Source: a virus. Taken from it: DNA of 64,000 nucleotides. Both the position numbers and the translations under genes were made by a program. The stretch is from the IMG/VR virus record IMGVR_UViG_3300013132_000018, positions 62,001 through 126,000 of that record. The stretch is one strand, 5' to 3'. The notes under the pieces are model-generated. The model was not told where the DNA came from, ran no database searches, and saw only the letters and a program-made list of their open reading frames with translations. Of the stretch, positions 41,758-50,359 are shown one piece after another. How positions within the stretch are numbered: position 1 is the stretch's first letter; each line of letters begins with the position of its first letter.

Positions 41758-42715
41758 TCCCAACACGGACGGACTGGTGGACCGGCTGGTGTTCTGCCTG
41801 CATGATCCCCAGGTCGGCTTCCGTTTTGTGCAGGCGCACATCGAGATGGGCGTGCCAATGGATCCGACCATCAACGAGGAGTCGCTGCACCTGGCCTACA
41901 ACTACATGAAATGCACGGACACGGAGCACCAGCATTTCATGACGGCCTATGCCCTGCACATGAACCATCCGCAGAGCGGCGTGCTGGGCAGCCTGGTGCG
42001 TGCCTACCTGATCTGCCCGGACATCAGCTACCAGAAGATCAGTTCCGACCTGAAGGTGCCGGTGGCGGCGGTGCGGCTCTTCGAGGAACTGTTCTTCAAC
42101 GTCCGCGACCGGATGGACGAGCCGGCCTATATTCACGGCGTGGTGTTCCCTGAGACCCGCATGCCTATCATGCGTCCGGGCTATGGTGACCGTGAGGATC
42201 CTCGCCTCATCGTGCTGCGCATGGCCTACGATCACGGGATCGAGCCGGCCATGGCGGTGTCCGGCCGTCGGTCGGCCATGACGCAGGAACACAACTCCTC
42301 GGATTCGGCGTTGCGTGTGGAAGGTTCCATCATGAGCACGGCGCTCACCCAGGCGCGCATCGGCATGGGCAGCGGCGCGGCCCTCAGCCACGCCCGGCAG
42401 ATGATCTCGGCGGCCAAGATCGGCGGGCAGGAGCAGGGCAATGACGGGCGCATCTCCGGGCTGGAGTCGGTGGCCAATCGGCATCCGGTCTCAGATGAGA
42501 TCAAAGCCTACAACAATCCGGACACCCGCGCGCGGTTGTTGAACGAGTCGTTCAGCGAGGTGGCGAAGAAATCGCCGGACGCCCTCATGCTGCCTGACCA
42601 GTTACCGTCGCGCCGTCCTGACTATCAGCCAGGCGTGGCGCCGGAACTCATCGCCAAGCTGCGCAGTGCCGGAATCAAGAAAGAGGCGGCCAAGGCACAG
42701 CCAGTCAAGGCTTAG
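41666..42715 (+). CDS. Hypothetical head-module protein
   Basis: 349 residues. The middle contains a helix-turn-helix-like segment (YQKISSDLKVPVAAVRLFEE, about 118-137) followed by LFFNVRDRM; the C-terminal part is helical and ends GIKKEAAKAQPVKA, a KxA-type end. I recall similar proteins with an FFNVRDR segment near prohead proteases of large phages, without assigned function. It sits between the 856-residue and 488-residue genes. Confidence 0.5.
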   Translation: MNRLQVTRLAQLLPEGCTYLRSLPAAPRRLDPNTDGLVDRLVFCLHDPQVGFRFVQAHIEMGVPMDPTINEESLHLAYNYMKCTDTEHQHFMTAYALHMNHPQSGVLGSLVRAYLICPDISYQKISSDLKVPVAAVRLFEELFFNVRDRMDEPAYIHGVVFPETRMPIMRPGYGDREDPRLIVLRMAYDHGIEPAMAVSGRRSAMTQEHNSSDSALRVEGSIMSTALTQARIGMGSGAALSHARQMISAAKIGGQEQGNDGRISGLESVANRHPVSDEIKAYNNPDTRARLLNESFSEVAKKSPDALMLPDQLPSRRPDYQPGVAPELIAKLRSAGIKKEAAKAQPVKA

Positions 42716-42788
42716 AGGTCAAGCTCAATTTGGGCTTGTTAAAGCCAACCACGCTGCCTATTGTGGCCCAACGCAGTGGCTATGGCTT

Positions 42789-44255
42789 GTGAGACAAGAA
42801 CTTCTAACTTGGCTGGTTGATGACATTGCTCCGGCAGTGAAGCAGGGCGCTTCGGCCGAGGACGCAATCATCAAGCTCGCGACCGATCAAAACCTTGCCC
42901 CGGCTGCCGTCGAGGCGCTTGGCCAGTTGTTCAACACGGCCAAGACTGTCTCCTACCTGGACAAGGCAGCTTCGCGCGGCGGCACCTTCAAGATTCTCGA
43001 CGTGCCGGGACTGGTGTCGCGGTATCTCACGATGAAGCCCGTCACCACCTCGACCAAGACCGCTGGCGCCGAGCCGCTGTGGGAGGCCGATTGGGACGAG
43101 GTGCAGACCCTGCCCTCCGTGCTCAAGTCGCTGGTGCAGGACGCCGACCCCGTGCTGGAGACTGCCATGCCGGCAGCGCACATCCTGGCCAAGAGCGCCT
43201 CCGCGCCGCTGGCATCGCAGGATCTCGTCAAGGCCGCCGGGGATGTGCTGCGTCAGCGCGAGTTCGACCTGCTGGAAGATGCGCGAGGCGTGCTTCGACA
43301 GATCCACGCCAAGGTGGCGGGCTGCACCATCTCGTTCAGCGAGGTGGAGGCGGATGCCCTGCTGCTGCACGGCGACAAGATCAAACCTGCCGTCGAGCAG
43401 GCGGCGCGTTTCTGCAAGGCTTCGCACCTGGCGGTTGAGCGTGCTACCGGCCCCGGCTCCCGGCGCCTGGTGATCGACACCGAAGGCATGCAGCCGCTCT
43501 TCCTCAAGCTGGCCGAACTGCAGTCACAGCTTGATCAGGTGCGCGGCAAGACCACGCAGATGGATGCGTTGACCAAGGAGGCGGTCAGCGCCGCCACGGC
43601 CACTGAGTCGTCCCGTGCATCCACCAAGCCCAAGGTGCCTGACATGCACGCCGCCCCGGCCGATGACGCCGAAGGTGGCAAAGGTTCTGATCGAGGCGAC
43701 CGTTCTTCCGGCGGCAAACCGCAAGGCGGCAAGCCTGCGCGACCTTCTGGTGGCGGTAGCTCACCCTCTGCGCCCAGTGGTGGCAAGGGTGGCGGCGGCA
43801 GTGCCAAGACAGTGCTGACGGACTCGTCGGAGTGGCTGTCCAAAGGACCGGTTGGCGCCATGGCCGACGAGTATGTCAGCCAGGCCAAGAAGGTGCTGAT
43901 GTCGCCAAACAACACCGGGCAGGAACTCGTGGACGACAGCGCGCAGGATTACGAGCAGACCTCCATGCTGCAGAAGCTGCTCCTGACCGATGAAGTGCTG
44001 TCTGACGCCGACCCTGAGCGCGTTGCCGAAATCTACAACACGTTCCGGACCACGATGCCGGCGTTGGCGGCTGATCCAAATGTGATGCGCGTCGCGCTGC
44101 GCAGCGCGCTGCAGCACGACGGCATCGCGCCGTTCGATGTGAAAGGTTTCCTCGACACGCAACTGGCCGCGCAGCGGATGGACCTCAACCGCCGGCAGTT
44201 GAAAGACACCCTCTACAAGGGCAAAGACTTGCCAGCCGCCAAGGGACGGGATTAA
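42789..44255 (+). CDS. Helical virion-like protein with low-complexity linker
   Basis: The GTG at 42789 gives 488 residues; the upstream extension is arginine-rich and overlaps the previous gene, so I prefer the GTG. AVKQGASAEDAIIKLATDQN and LNPLD/NTAKTVSYL-type segments lead to helices, then a lysine/glycine/serine/proline-rich linker (about 300-360), then a final helical domain (LQKLLLTDEVLSDADPERV). Structural or internal virion role inferred from position. Confidence 0.5.
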   Translation: MRQELLTWLVDDIAPAVKQGASAEDAIIKLATDQNLAPAAVEALGQLFNTAKTVSYLDKAASRGGTFKILDVPGLVSRYLTMKPVTTSTKTAGAEPLWEADWDEVQTLPSVLKSLVQDADPVLETAMPAAHILAKSASAPLASQDLVKAAGDVLRQREFDLLEDARGVLRQIHAKVAGCTISFSEVEADALLLHGDKIKPAVEQAARFCKASHLAVERATGPGSRRLVIDTEGMQPLFLKLAELQSQLDQVRGKTTQMDALTKEAVSAATATESSRASTKPKVPDMHAAPADDAEGGKGSDRGDRSSGGKPQGGKPARPSGGGSSPSAPSGGKGGGGSAKTVLTDSSEWLSKGPVGAMADEYVSQAKKVLMSPNNTGQELVDDSAQDYEQTSMLQKLLLTDEVLSDADPERVAEIYNTFRTTMPALAADPNVMRVALRSALQHDGIAPFDVKGFLDTQLAAQRMDLNRRQLKDTLYKGKDLPAAKGRD

Positions 44256-44265
44256 ACTCTCCGGC

Positions 44266-44574
44266 ATGAGCGAGCCCACCATCCAGGCCAAGGTCGATCC
44301 CGCCCGGCATGCCGCCGATGTCCTGCAGCAGCTTTTCCAGTCGGATCCGGAGGGCTGTCAGAAATTTATCGCCAACCGCACCACCGTGGAACTGAAGGGG
44401 CCGGACACGCTGCCGGTTGAGTTCGTCAAGAAAGGCGACAAGATCACAGTGGGGCCGCTGGGCCTGCTCAATGGCGTGCTGGCCGGATTGTCCAACAACT
44501 ATGTCTGCGCCACCGTCAACGAGGAGGGCCGCATCGTCGGCTTCAGCACCATGCCGCGCCAACTCCCGTCATGA
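44266..44574 (+). CDS. Small hypothetical protein
   Basis: 102 residues, alpha/beta, ATG at 44266. Includes LQQLFQSDPEGCQKFIANRT and strands LPVEFVKKGDKITVGPLG. It lies 10 bases after the previous gene and overlaps the next by 4. Its pairing with the GxGY-containing protein suggests a small head- or tail-completion component, but no family is assigned. Confidence 0.5.
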   Translation: MSEPTIQAKVDPARHAADVLQQLFQSDPEGCQKFIANRTTVELKGPDTLPVEFVKKGDKITVGPLGLLNGVLAGLSNNYVCATVNEEGRIVGFSTMPRQLPS

Positions 44575-45185
44575 AAATCCGCAAGCTCGTTGAGAACCTG
44601 GGTGGACGCTACCACGTCCAGATTTCACCGTTCGACTTCACGGCGCTGGAGGAGGAGAAGCTCGCGGTGTTTGGCGAGCCCATCGTCAATGCCGGCGGCA
44701 CCTTCCTCGGCGACGTGACCCGGCCTGGTCAGGTCAACACCGTGGTGGCTGCCTCGGGCGGCGGTGGCAGTGGCGCCACGTTCGAGCCGGTTCTCGACAT
44801 CAACGGCGCCATCGTGGAGATCAAGATTCTCACCCAGGGCACCGGCTACACGTCCAGCCCGACACTGACCATCACCGGCGCTGGTTCCGGGGCAGAGGCG
44901 CTGGCTGTGGTCGAGGACGGCAAGGTCACGGACATCGAGATCATCGCCTCCGGCACCGGGTATCAGAAGACGCCGGTGACGGTCTCGTTCACGCTACCCA
45001 ACCGGCATCGCCGGCTGCGTTCTGACTTTCCCGTCAAGCAGGTGTTCGACCTGGCCGATGATGTCAATGCCGACGCCAAGGCCGAGCACTGGGCCAAGGT
45101 GGTGCAGGACCGCATGATCGAGGCGCGTGACTCGGTGCTGCTCCGTGCGCGGCCTCTCGAAGGCGAGACCGTGGTGACGGTGTGA
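44571..45185 (+). CDS. Beta-rich protein with GTGY repeats
   Basis: 204 residues. Two copies of a GTGYxxxP unit (ILTQGTGYTSSPTLTITGAG; IIASGTGYQKTPVTVSF) alternate with VxDGKVTDIEI strands. The same unit occurs many times in the tail sheath at 54044. The ends are helical (EHWAKVVQDRMIEARDSVLL). Probable virion protein with a beta-helical or Ig-like repeat. Confidence 0.6.
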   Translation: MKIRKLVENLGGRYHVQISPFDFTALEEEKLAVFGEPIVNAGGTFLGDVTRPGQVNTVVAASGGGGSGATFEPVLDINGAIVEIKILTQGTGYTSSPTLTITGAGSGAEALAVVEDGKVTDIEIIASGTGYQKTPVTVSFTLPNRHRRLRSDFPVKQVFDLADDVNADAKAEHWAKVVQDRMIEARDSVLLRARPLEGETVVTV

Positions 45186-45189
45186 TCGT

Positions 45190-46221
45190 ATGACCATCCC
45201 TCAAATCGACCCGCAACTGGTCAAGGATCTCGTCCTTCCCGGCCTCGTAGGCGCTGCCGGCGGTGGCGGACTGGCGGGCTATCTGGCCAGCCAGGAAGCC
45301 CGCCCTGACGAGGCTCCCGGCGAGCGGCGTCGGCGCATCATGCGCAATGCGCTCATGGGCACGGCGCTGGGTGGCGTGACGGGCGCGGCTCTCCCGCAAG
45401 GTGTGAAGATGATGACAGGACCGTTTCGTGAAGGCGGAGCCAGTCCGGGCATGTTCTCGCGGGGCGTGGATGGCTTGACTGATTTCGGCATCAACCACGC
45501 CGCAGGGTTGGGCACGCTGGCCCTGGGCGGCATGGGTGTCAGGCATCTGGTGCGCAGCAACCGGACCAACGCGCTGCGCCGCATCGCCCAGATGGTCAAG
45601 GGCGAGAAGTCCCTGGCGCACCGCATCACTCCCGGCGAACTCACACCCGATGTCCTCCATTCGTTCCTCACCGCTTCACCGGAAAACCGGTCCAAGGTCA
45701 TGCACGTTGTGGACAGTGCTCTGAACCGCCGGTCGGAGCGGGGCATGGGCCTGGCTGCCAACGAGCTTCTGATGGAGGCTGGCGTGCGAGGGTTCCCGTT
45801 CAACCGGGCCACTGCGTTTGCTGACGAGAGCTACGACCTGCTGCACTCCAAGCCGGTGCCCAAGCGGGTGGCGCGCGGTCTGGCTGAGCATCTTGGCCAG
45901 TCCGGTCGTGGCTTCATGTCCAACCAGGTGGCGCGCATCGCCGACGGGACTGGTCCGTTGCTGGGTGACGCCGGCAAGCGCATGACCCGTGGCATCTCTG
46001 ATCTCATGCCCGCCTGGGTGCCCGATCACATTGCCCAGCGCATCGCCGGAATTCCGAGCACGCGTGGCCATGACATTGGGCGGATGTTCTCGGAAGTGTT
46101 CCGTCCTTCGCTGCGCGGTTCGGAGGGCATCTCGCAGTTCTCGCCTACCACCATGACGGCTGGGACGCTGGCGGGTGCGGGTGCCGCCGATGAACTGCAG
46201 AACCGCCTGATGGGCAACTAG
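45190..46221 (+). CDS. Glycine-rich virion-like protein
   Basis: 343 residues. N-terminal hydrophobic glycine/alanine region (PGLVGAAGGGGLAGYLASQE; MGTALGGVTGAALPQGVKMM) is followed by arginine-rich helices (RNALRRIAQMVKGE) and a long soluble tail. It overlaps no motif. Position directly before the prohead protease suggests an internal head protein. Confidence 0.55.
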   Translation: MTIPQIDPQLVKDLVLPGLVGAAGGGGLAGYLASQEARPDEAPGERRRRIMRNALMGTALGGVTGAALPQGVKMMTGPFREGGASPGMFSRGVDGLTDFGINHAAGLGTLALGGMGVRHLVRSNRTNALRRIAQMVKGEKSLAHRITPGELTPDVLHSFLTASPENRSKVMHVVDSALNRRSERGMGLAANELLMEAGVRGFPFNRATAFADESYDLLHSKPVPKRVARGLAEHLGQSGRGFMSNQVARIADGTGPLLGDAGKRMTRGISDLMPAWVPDHIAQRIAGIPSTRGHDIGRMFSEVFRPSLRGSEGISQFSPTTMTAGTLAGAGAADELQNRLMGN

Positions 46222-46224
46222 CGC

Positions 46225-47688
46225 ATGGACAAGGTCATCTTCTCCCACGACAACGACGCGGTCCTGAAACGGGCCGGCGGGCATCTGGCCTTCCTGTTCG
46301 AGAATGCGCGTCAGGTGAAGTCGGCGGCCTCGTCGGCTTTCTCTGACAAGCTGCTGCGCCAGCATCTGCCGGACGACAACCACTTCGGCGTGCACCTCAT
46401 TGCCATGGGGGCGAGCGAGAACTACGGCTTCAACAAGAACGGCGACCACTGGGCCAGGCCCGACCTCAAAGCCCGGCACGACACGTTCGTGAAGTGCGGT
46501 CATTTCTTCGTCGAGCACCGCAACCGCGATCCCAAGCTCGCCATCGGCAAGATCGCGGCGTCGGGCTACAACGACGAGATGGACCGGGTGGAGTTGGTGG
46601 TGCACGGCTGCAAGAAGAAGGCGGCGGAACAGCACGAGCGCGCCAAGCGAGGTGAGCCACTCGCCTTCTCGATGTCAGCGCGGGTGCCCCACGATGTCTG
46701 CTCGTGCTGCGAGAACCACGCCAAGAGCGCGCGGTTTTATTGCACGCATCTGGCCAACCGCATGACCCAGTTCGTGCCGGAGTTCCAGAAGTTCGCCTAC
46801 GCGCGCAATCCGCAGCCGACGTTCTTCGACATCTCCGACGTGCGTAATCCGGCTGACCGCATCGCCTGGTATCTCGAATACATGCTGGACAAGGACCACC
46901 AGAAGGCGGCGTCGGCGGAGTTCCCGTTCAGCAACCTGGTGGCCGAGCGCATCGGCGTCGGACTGCCGACGGAGTTGGGCTGGTCCACCGTGGCGGGACG
47001 GGCCGTGCTGGAAAAGCTCGCGCACGAGGAGGCGTTCACGCAGGCCGTCCTCCGGGGCGAAGTGAAAAGCGAGGATGGTCGCGCGCATCTCGTGAAAGAA
47101 GCGATGCCGTTCCTGTTCACGGGCGACGAGATTTCTGACGCGCAGTTGCAGATCTTGCGGCAGGTGCAGCCCGACGTGGTGTTTCACCATCTGGCCAAGC
47201 ATGCGGCCGTGCTGCCTTTTCCAACTTTCTTCGCGATGGTCAACGGCATCACACTGGCCGAAGCGGATCAGCACGCGGTCTGCAAGGCCGCACAGCAGAA
47301 GCTGTCCACGCTGTTCCGCGACCTGCAGCAGCAGCCGGCCGAGCCGGAACTGGAGCAGTTGTTCGCGCCGGCATCGCTGTTCAAGGCCGCCTGTGAGTGT
47401 GGGCCGGGTGACCCGGTTCAGTCACTACTCGACCAGGTCGGCGAGAAACTTTCCATGCAACCTGCCCAGGTGCGTGTCCGGGTGGTTCGGACCTGTGCAG
47501 CCGCCCCGGAGCAACACAAGAGCGCGTCGGCTGTTTCCGACGAGTTCCCGGCCGAGGTCATGGAGAAGGCGGCGAACGTCAGCCGTGCCTACGCCACTTA
47601 CAGGGTGGCGCAGTTGGTTCACCTCACTGATCACAACCTGATTGACGATCCGGTTGTGCCGCTGCTATTCTGTCAGCACAAACGCTAA
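46225..47688 (+). CDS. Prohead protease
   Basis: 487 residues, starting 3 bases after the previous gene. FGVHLIAMGASENYGFNKNGDHW precedes HDTFVKCGHFFVEHRNRDPK (His98) and LAIGKIAASGYN, then GEPLAFSMSARVPHDVCSCC (Ser149), the His/Ser pair of herpesvirus-fold prohead proteases, followed by two cysteine pairs and YCTHL. The C-terminal 250 residues are helical and may form the assembly/propeptide part. QVKSA at 30-34 matches the VKxA pattern proposed as its own cleavage site. Cleaves scaffold and capsid proteins during head maturation. Confidence 0.8.
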   Translation: MDKVIFSHDNDAVLKRAGGHLAFLFENARQVKSAASSAFSDKLLRQHLPDDNHFGVHLIAMGASENYGFNKNGDHWARPDLKARHDTFVKCGHFFVEHRNRDPKLAIGKIAASGYNDEMDRVELVVHGCKKKAAEQHERAKRGEPLAFSMSARVPHDVCSCCENHAKSARFYCTHLANRMTQFVPEFQKFAYARNPQPTFFDISDVRNPADRIAWYLEYMLDKDHQKAASAEFPFSNLVAERIGVGLPTELGWSTVAGRAVLEKLAHEEAFTQAVLRGEVKSEDGRAHLVKEAMPFLFTGDEISDAQLQILRQVQPDVVFHHLAKHAAVLPFPTFFAMVNGITLAEADQHAVCKAAQQKLSTLFRDLQQQPAEPELEQLFAPASLFKAACECGPGDPVQSLLDQVGEKLSMQPAQVRVRVVRTCAAAPEQHKSASAVSDEFPAEVMEKAANVSRAYATYRVAQLVHLTDHNLIDDPVVPLLFCQHKR

Positions 47689-47693
47689 CCGCT

Positions 47694-48881
47694 ATGTCTC
47701 AATCAATCCTCACCTTCGAGCAGCTTGGCCAGCGCCTCAACGCCCGTTCCAAGTCGGCCTCCACTCCCGCGACGCCGACCAAGTCGGCCTGTGATGTTCC
47801 GGCCGTGCCGGAGAAAGATCCGCAGGACAAGGGCAACGTGGGCGTGCCGGTTGATCCCGCCGCCGCGCCCGCCAAGCAGAACGTGCCGGCCAGCGCCAGC
47901 AACGGCGGCGCCACTCCGACGCTCCCCGCTCCTGCGCCGGCCAAGACCGTTTCCGGCGAGGAGTCGCCGTCGCTCACCGACAAGATCGCCAAGGTGTCGT
48001 CCGGCATTGCCGGTGCCATCACCGCGATGCGCGCCGGCAAGTCCGCCTCCGAAGCTGCGCCGCCGAACGACAAGAAGAACACCGACGGCGACGCCGGCAA
48101 GGAAGCCAAGCCGGCGGATGCCGCCAAGGATCCCGCTGCCGCACCGGCTCCCGCTCCGGCCGCCGACCCCAAGGGTGCGCTGCCCAAGACCGAGCCGACC
48201 AACACGGACGCCAAGAAGGAGGCCAGCGAAGAAGTCACCATCGACCCGGCGCTCTATGCCAAGTTCGCGGCGGAACTCGCCACCAGCGAGGAAGGCCAGG
48301 CGGTGATGCGCAAGATCGCTGAAGCCAAGTTCGGCGCTGGCGTGGCTGACGACCTGATCAAGGCCGCCATGTTCATGGCCGAGCAGGAAGCCCTCATCGA
48401 GGAAGCTGAGGCGTCCGGCGCATTTGCCGCCGAGGAAGCGTTCAAGTCTGCCTCTGCCGAGGACCAGCAGGCCATCATCAAGCTCGCCCACATCCACCAG
48501 GCCGGAGTCGCTGGCTGCACGGATGAACTGGAGCAGCACTTCTACCTGGAAGGCGCCAAGGCGGCTGCCGCCATGATGGAAGATCCCGCCATGATGGGCG
48601 AGGAGATGCCGGCCGACTACAACGGCGAGGGTGTGTCCGACACCGACATCGTCGCCGTGCTCGACCAACTCGTGCAGTCTGGCAAGGTCACCCCGGAAGA
48701 GGCCGCCCAGGCGCTGGCCATTCTGCAGGGTGGCGGCGAAGGCGGCGGTGAAGCTCATCCGGCTGGTGCCGGGGAACCGGCCGACGACGCTCCGCCCGAA
48801 GAGAAGGAAGCGCACGCGATTCTCAAGCAGGCCAACGCCATCGCCGCAGGCGAGACGCCGGCTGCTCCTGCCAAGGCATAA
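47694..48881 (+). CDS. Scaffold-like low-complexity protein
   Basis: 395 residues. The first half is alanine/proline/lysine-rich and disordered (APAPAADPKGALPKTEP type), the second half helical and acidic (LATSEEGQAVMRKIAEAKFG; EALIEEAEASGAFAAEEAFK). It lies immediately after the protease and before the decoration/capsid genes, the position of head scaffolds. It carries several KSA/KQA sites (SKSAST, TKSACD, LKQANA). Exact relation to known scaffolds is not visible. Confidence 0.6.
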   Translation: MSQSILTFEQLGQRLNARSKSASTPATPTKSACDVPAVPEKDPQDKGNVGVPVDPAAAPAKQNVPASASNGGATPTLPAPAPAKTVSGEESPSLTDKIAKVSSGIAGAITAMRAGKSASEAAPPNDKKNTDGDAGKEAKPADAAKDPAAAPAPAPAADPKGALPKTEPTNTDAKKEASEEVTIDPALYAKFAAELATSEEGQAVMRKIAEAKFGAGVADDLIKAAMFMAEQEALIEEAEASGAFAAEEAFKSASAEDQQAIIKLAHIHQAGVAGCTDELEQHFYLEGAKAAAAMMEDPAMMGEEMPADYNGEGVSDTDIVAVLDQLVQSGKVTPEEAAQALAILQGGGEGGGEAHPAGAGEPADDAPPEEKEAHAILKQANAIAAGETPAAPAKA

Positions 48882-48902
48882 CCGGCAGACATCGTTTCCG
48901 GC

Positions 48903-49391
48903 ATGGACCGCAATCTTCATGACGCAGTGGCGGGTCCGATGGGGGAAGCCCTGGCTACCTTGGAGGAAGCACTGTTGCAGCATGCGTCCGACCAGGCCAA
49001 GATTGCCGCCCTAACGGGCAAGCTCGCCGAGCAGGAACAAGTTCTCCTGCGGGTGGCTGATCTGGAGACCAAGCTTGCGGCGCAGGACAAGGTTATCCTG
49101 GAGAAGGTGGCGGCTGGTCGCCGTCCATTCGCCGCAGGCGACCTGCAGAACTGCCTTACCCGGCTGGTCAATCTACATCTGCTGCGACCTGAGGTTCAGG
49201 AGAAGGTTGCCTCAGAACTTCAAGAGAATCCCAACCGGGTGTTCGGCATGATGCTCAGCCTGACCCAGGCGCTCATGAGCACGCCTTCGGAAGGCCAGCC
49301 GCTTACCAAGGAGGCTGACACCGATGCTGACGCCGACCCTGACGGCTGGTGGCGCGCGGCGCGTGGCCTGCCGGTGGCAATGCGCTCGTGA
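48903..49391 (+). CDS. Coiled-coil head-module protein
   Basis: 162 residues. A coiled-coil stretch (ALLQHASDQAKIAALTGKLA, then EQVLLRVADLETKLAAQDKV) precedes LTRLVNLHLLRPEVQEKVAS. C-terminal acidic region and LTKEAD resembles the K-x-A pattern. Position between scaffold and decoration genes suggests a head accessory protein. Unrecognised. Confidence 0.5.
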   Translation: MDRNLHDAVAGPMGEALATLEEALLQHASDQAKIAALTGKLAEQEQVLLRVADLETKLAAQDKVILEKVAAGRRPFAAGDLQNCLTRLVNLHLLRPEVQEKVASELQENPNRVFGMMLSLTQALMSTPSEGQPLTKEADTDADADPDGWWRAARGLPVAMRS

Positions 49392-49699
49392 ACACCTTGT
49401 CCCCATCGTCTCGGCTGGAGGTTGCATTCGTGCTGGTCAAGCAGGCCGGTGCTTTGAACTGGCTGGCCCGCGGCGCTCGTGCTCTGCGCGGCACCATGAA
49501 TGTCCCCATCGGGCGCACCCTCAACCCAGATCTCAGCGAGATGGTCCTGCGCCAGCCCAAGACCAACTGGTTGCCGCGCAGTCTGCGTCCGGCGCCTAAG
49601 AAGCTGCCCATCGCACCAGACGGCGGTGATTCCGTTTTCCGTCCTCAAGCTCCTGCAACTGGTGGCTTGCCTTTTGAGCGTCCGCCTGGCAGTCTTTGA
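49388..49699 (+). CDS. Small virion-like protein with VKQA leader
   Basis: GTG at 49388 overlaps the previous stop, giving 103 residues. VLVKQAGALNWLARG (VKQA at 17-20) matches the position of VKEA in the 37936 protein. The rest is basic and proline-rich (LRPAPKKLPIAPDGG). A probable internal head protein. Confidence 0.5.
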   Translation: MNTLSPSSRLEVAFVLVKQAGALNWLARGARALRGTMNVPIGRTLNPDLSEMVLRQPKTNWLPRSLRPAPKKLPIAPDGGDSVFRPQAPATGGLPFERPPGSL

Positions 49700-49711
49700 A
49701 CCGTCAACACT

Positions 49712-49751
49712 TTGAGGGGAATCCTCAAGCCCAGCGCCGGCTGTTCCGGCG
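49712..49751 (+). promoter_or_regulatory. Two hairpins in the capsid-operon leader
   Basis: TTGAGG (49712-49717) pairs with CCTCAA (49723-49728), and CGCCGG (49735-49740) with CCGGCG (49746-49751). No T-run follows either one. They lie in the 85-base gap before the decoration gene. Candidate leader structures or processing sites for a highly expressed transcript; function not shown. Confidence 0.35.
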
Positions 49752-49784
49752 GTGGTGAGTCAACAGTAGAAACGAAGCACACAA

Positions 49785-50330
49785 ATGCCTACTTACGGTG
49801 AATACCGGCGTTCAGTGCCCCGCGTCAACGTCCGTCGTGGTTACCACGGCAACGAGACCAGCGGCCTGACCCGCACCGCCAAGCCCAAGGCGAATGAAAG
49901 CATCCAGTCCGGTCAACTCATCTCCCTCGACAGCAATGGCGAGTGGGTCAAGGGTGTGGCCGCTGGCAAGGAACCGTTCATCGCGTTCCATGACCAGGCC
50001 GACACGGATGTTCAGTCGTCAGGGCTGCTTCTCGGGCTCTCATGCGCCGGGGATTACGTGATCGAAACAGGCTGGTTCGTGGCCGCGTCCGTCTATGCCG
50101 AGGGCACTCCCCTCATGGCCGCGACGGGTGGCGACGCTGGATCAGTGAACGTGGCCACCGATGGCTATGCTGGAACCACCGACATCGTTGGCGTCGTCTC
50201 GCACGGCGGCAAGCAGAACGTCGCGGCGGTCAACAGCCAGGCCGCCGCCACCGTCGTCAGCAGCGTGCTCACGCTCAATGTGCTGACGTTCACGACCCGC
50301 TGGATCCCGCATCGCGCGGATCAGGCTTAA
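49785..50330 (+). CDS. Capsid decoration-like protein
   Basis: 181 residues. A basic N-terminus (VPRVNVRRGYHGNETSGLTR) leads into an all-beta body with repeated glycine turns (GQLISLDSNGEWVKGVAAGK; DYVIETGWFVAASVYAEGTP) and ends with strands plus basic tail. It sits 29 bases before the major capsid gene, a common place for head decoration or head-fibre base proteins. Confidence 0.6.
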   Translation: MPTYGEYRRSVPRVNVRRGYHGNETSGLTRTAKPKANESIQSGQLISLDSNGEWVKGVAAGKEPFIAFHDQADTDVQSSGLLLGLSCAGDYVIETGWFVAASVYAEGTPLMAATGGDAGSVNVATDGYAGTTDIVGVVSHGGKQNVAAVNSQAAATVVSSVLTLNVLTFTTRWIPHRADQA

Positions 50331-50359
50331 TGCCCTGAACCCAGAAAGGACTCACTACC

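Noticed and set aside
47703-48983. 426-codon minus-strand frame opposite the scaffold-like gene
   Set aside because: Low-complexity shadow of an Ala/Pro/Lys-rich gene; no ribosome-binding site and overlaps the next gene.
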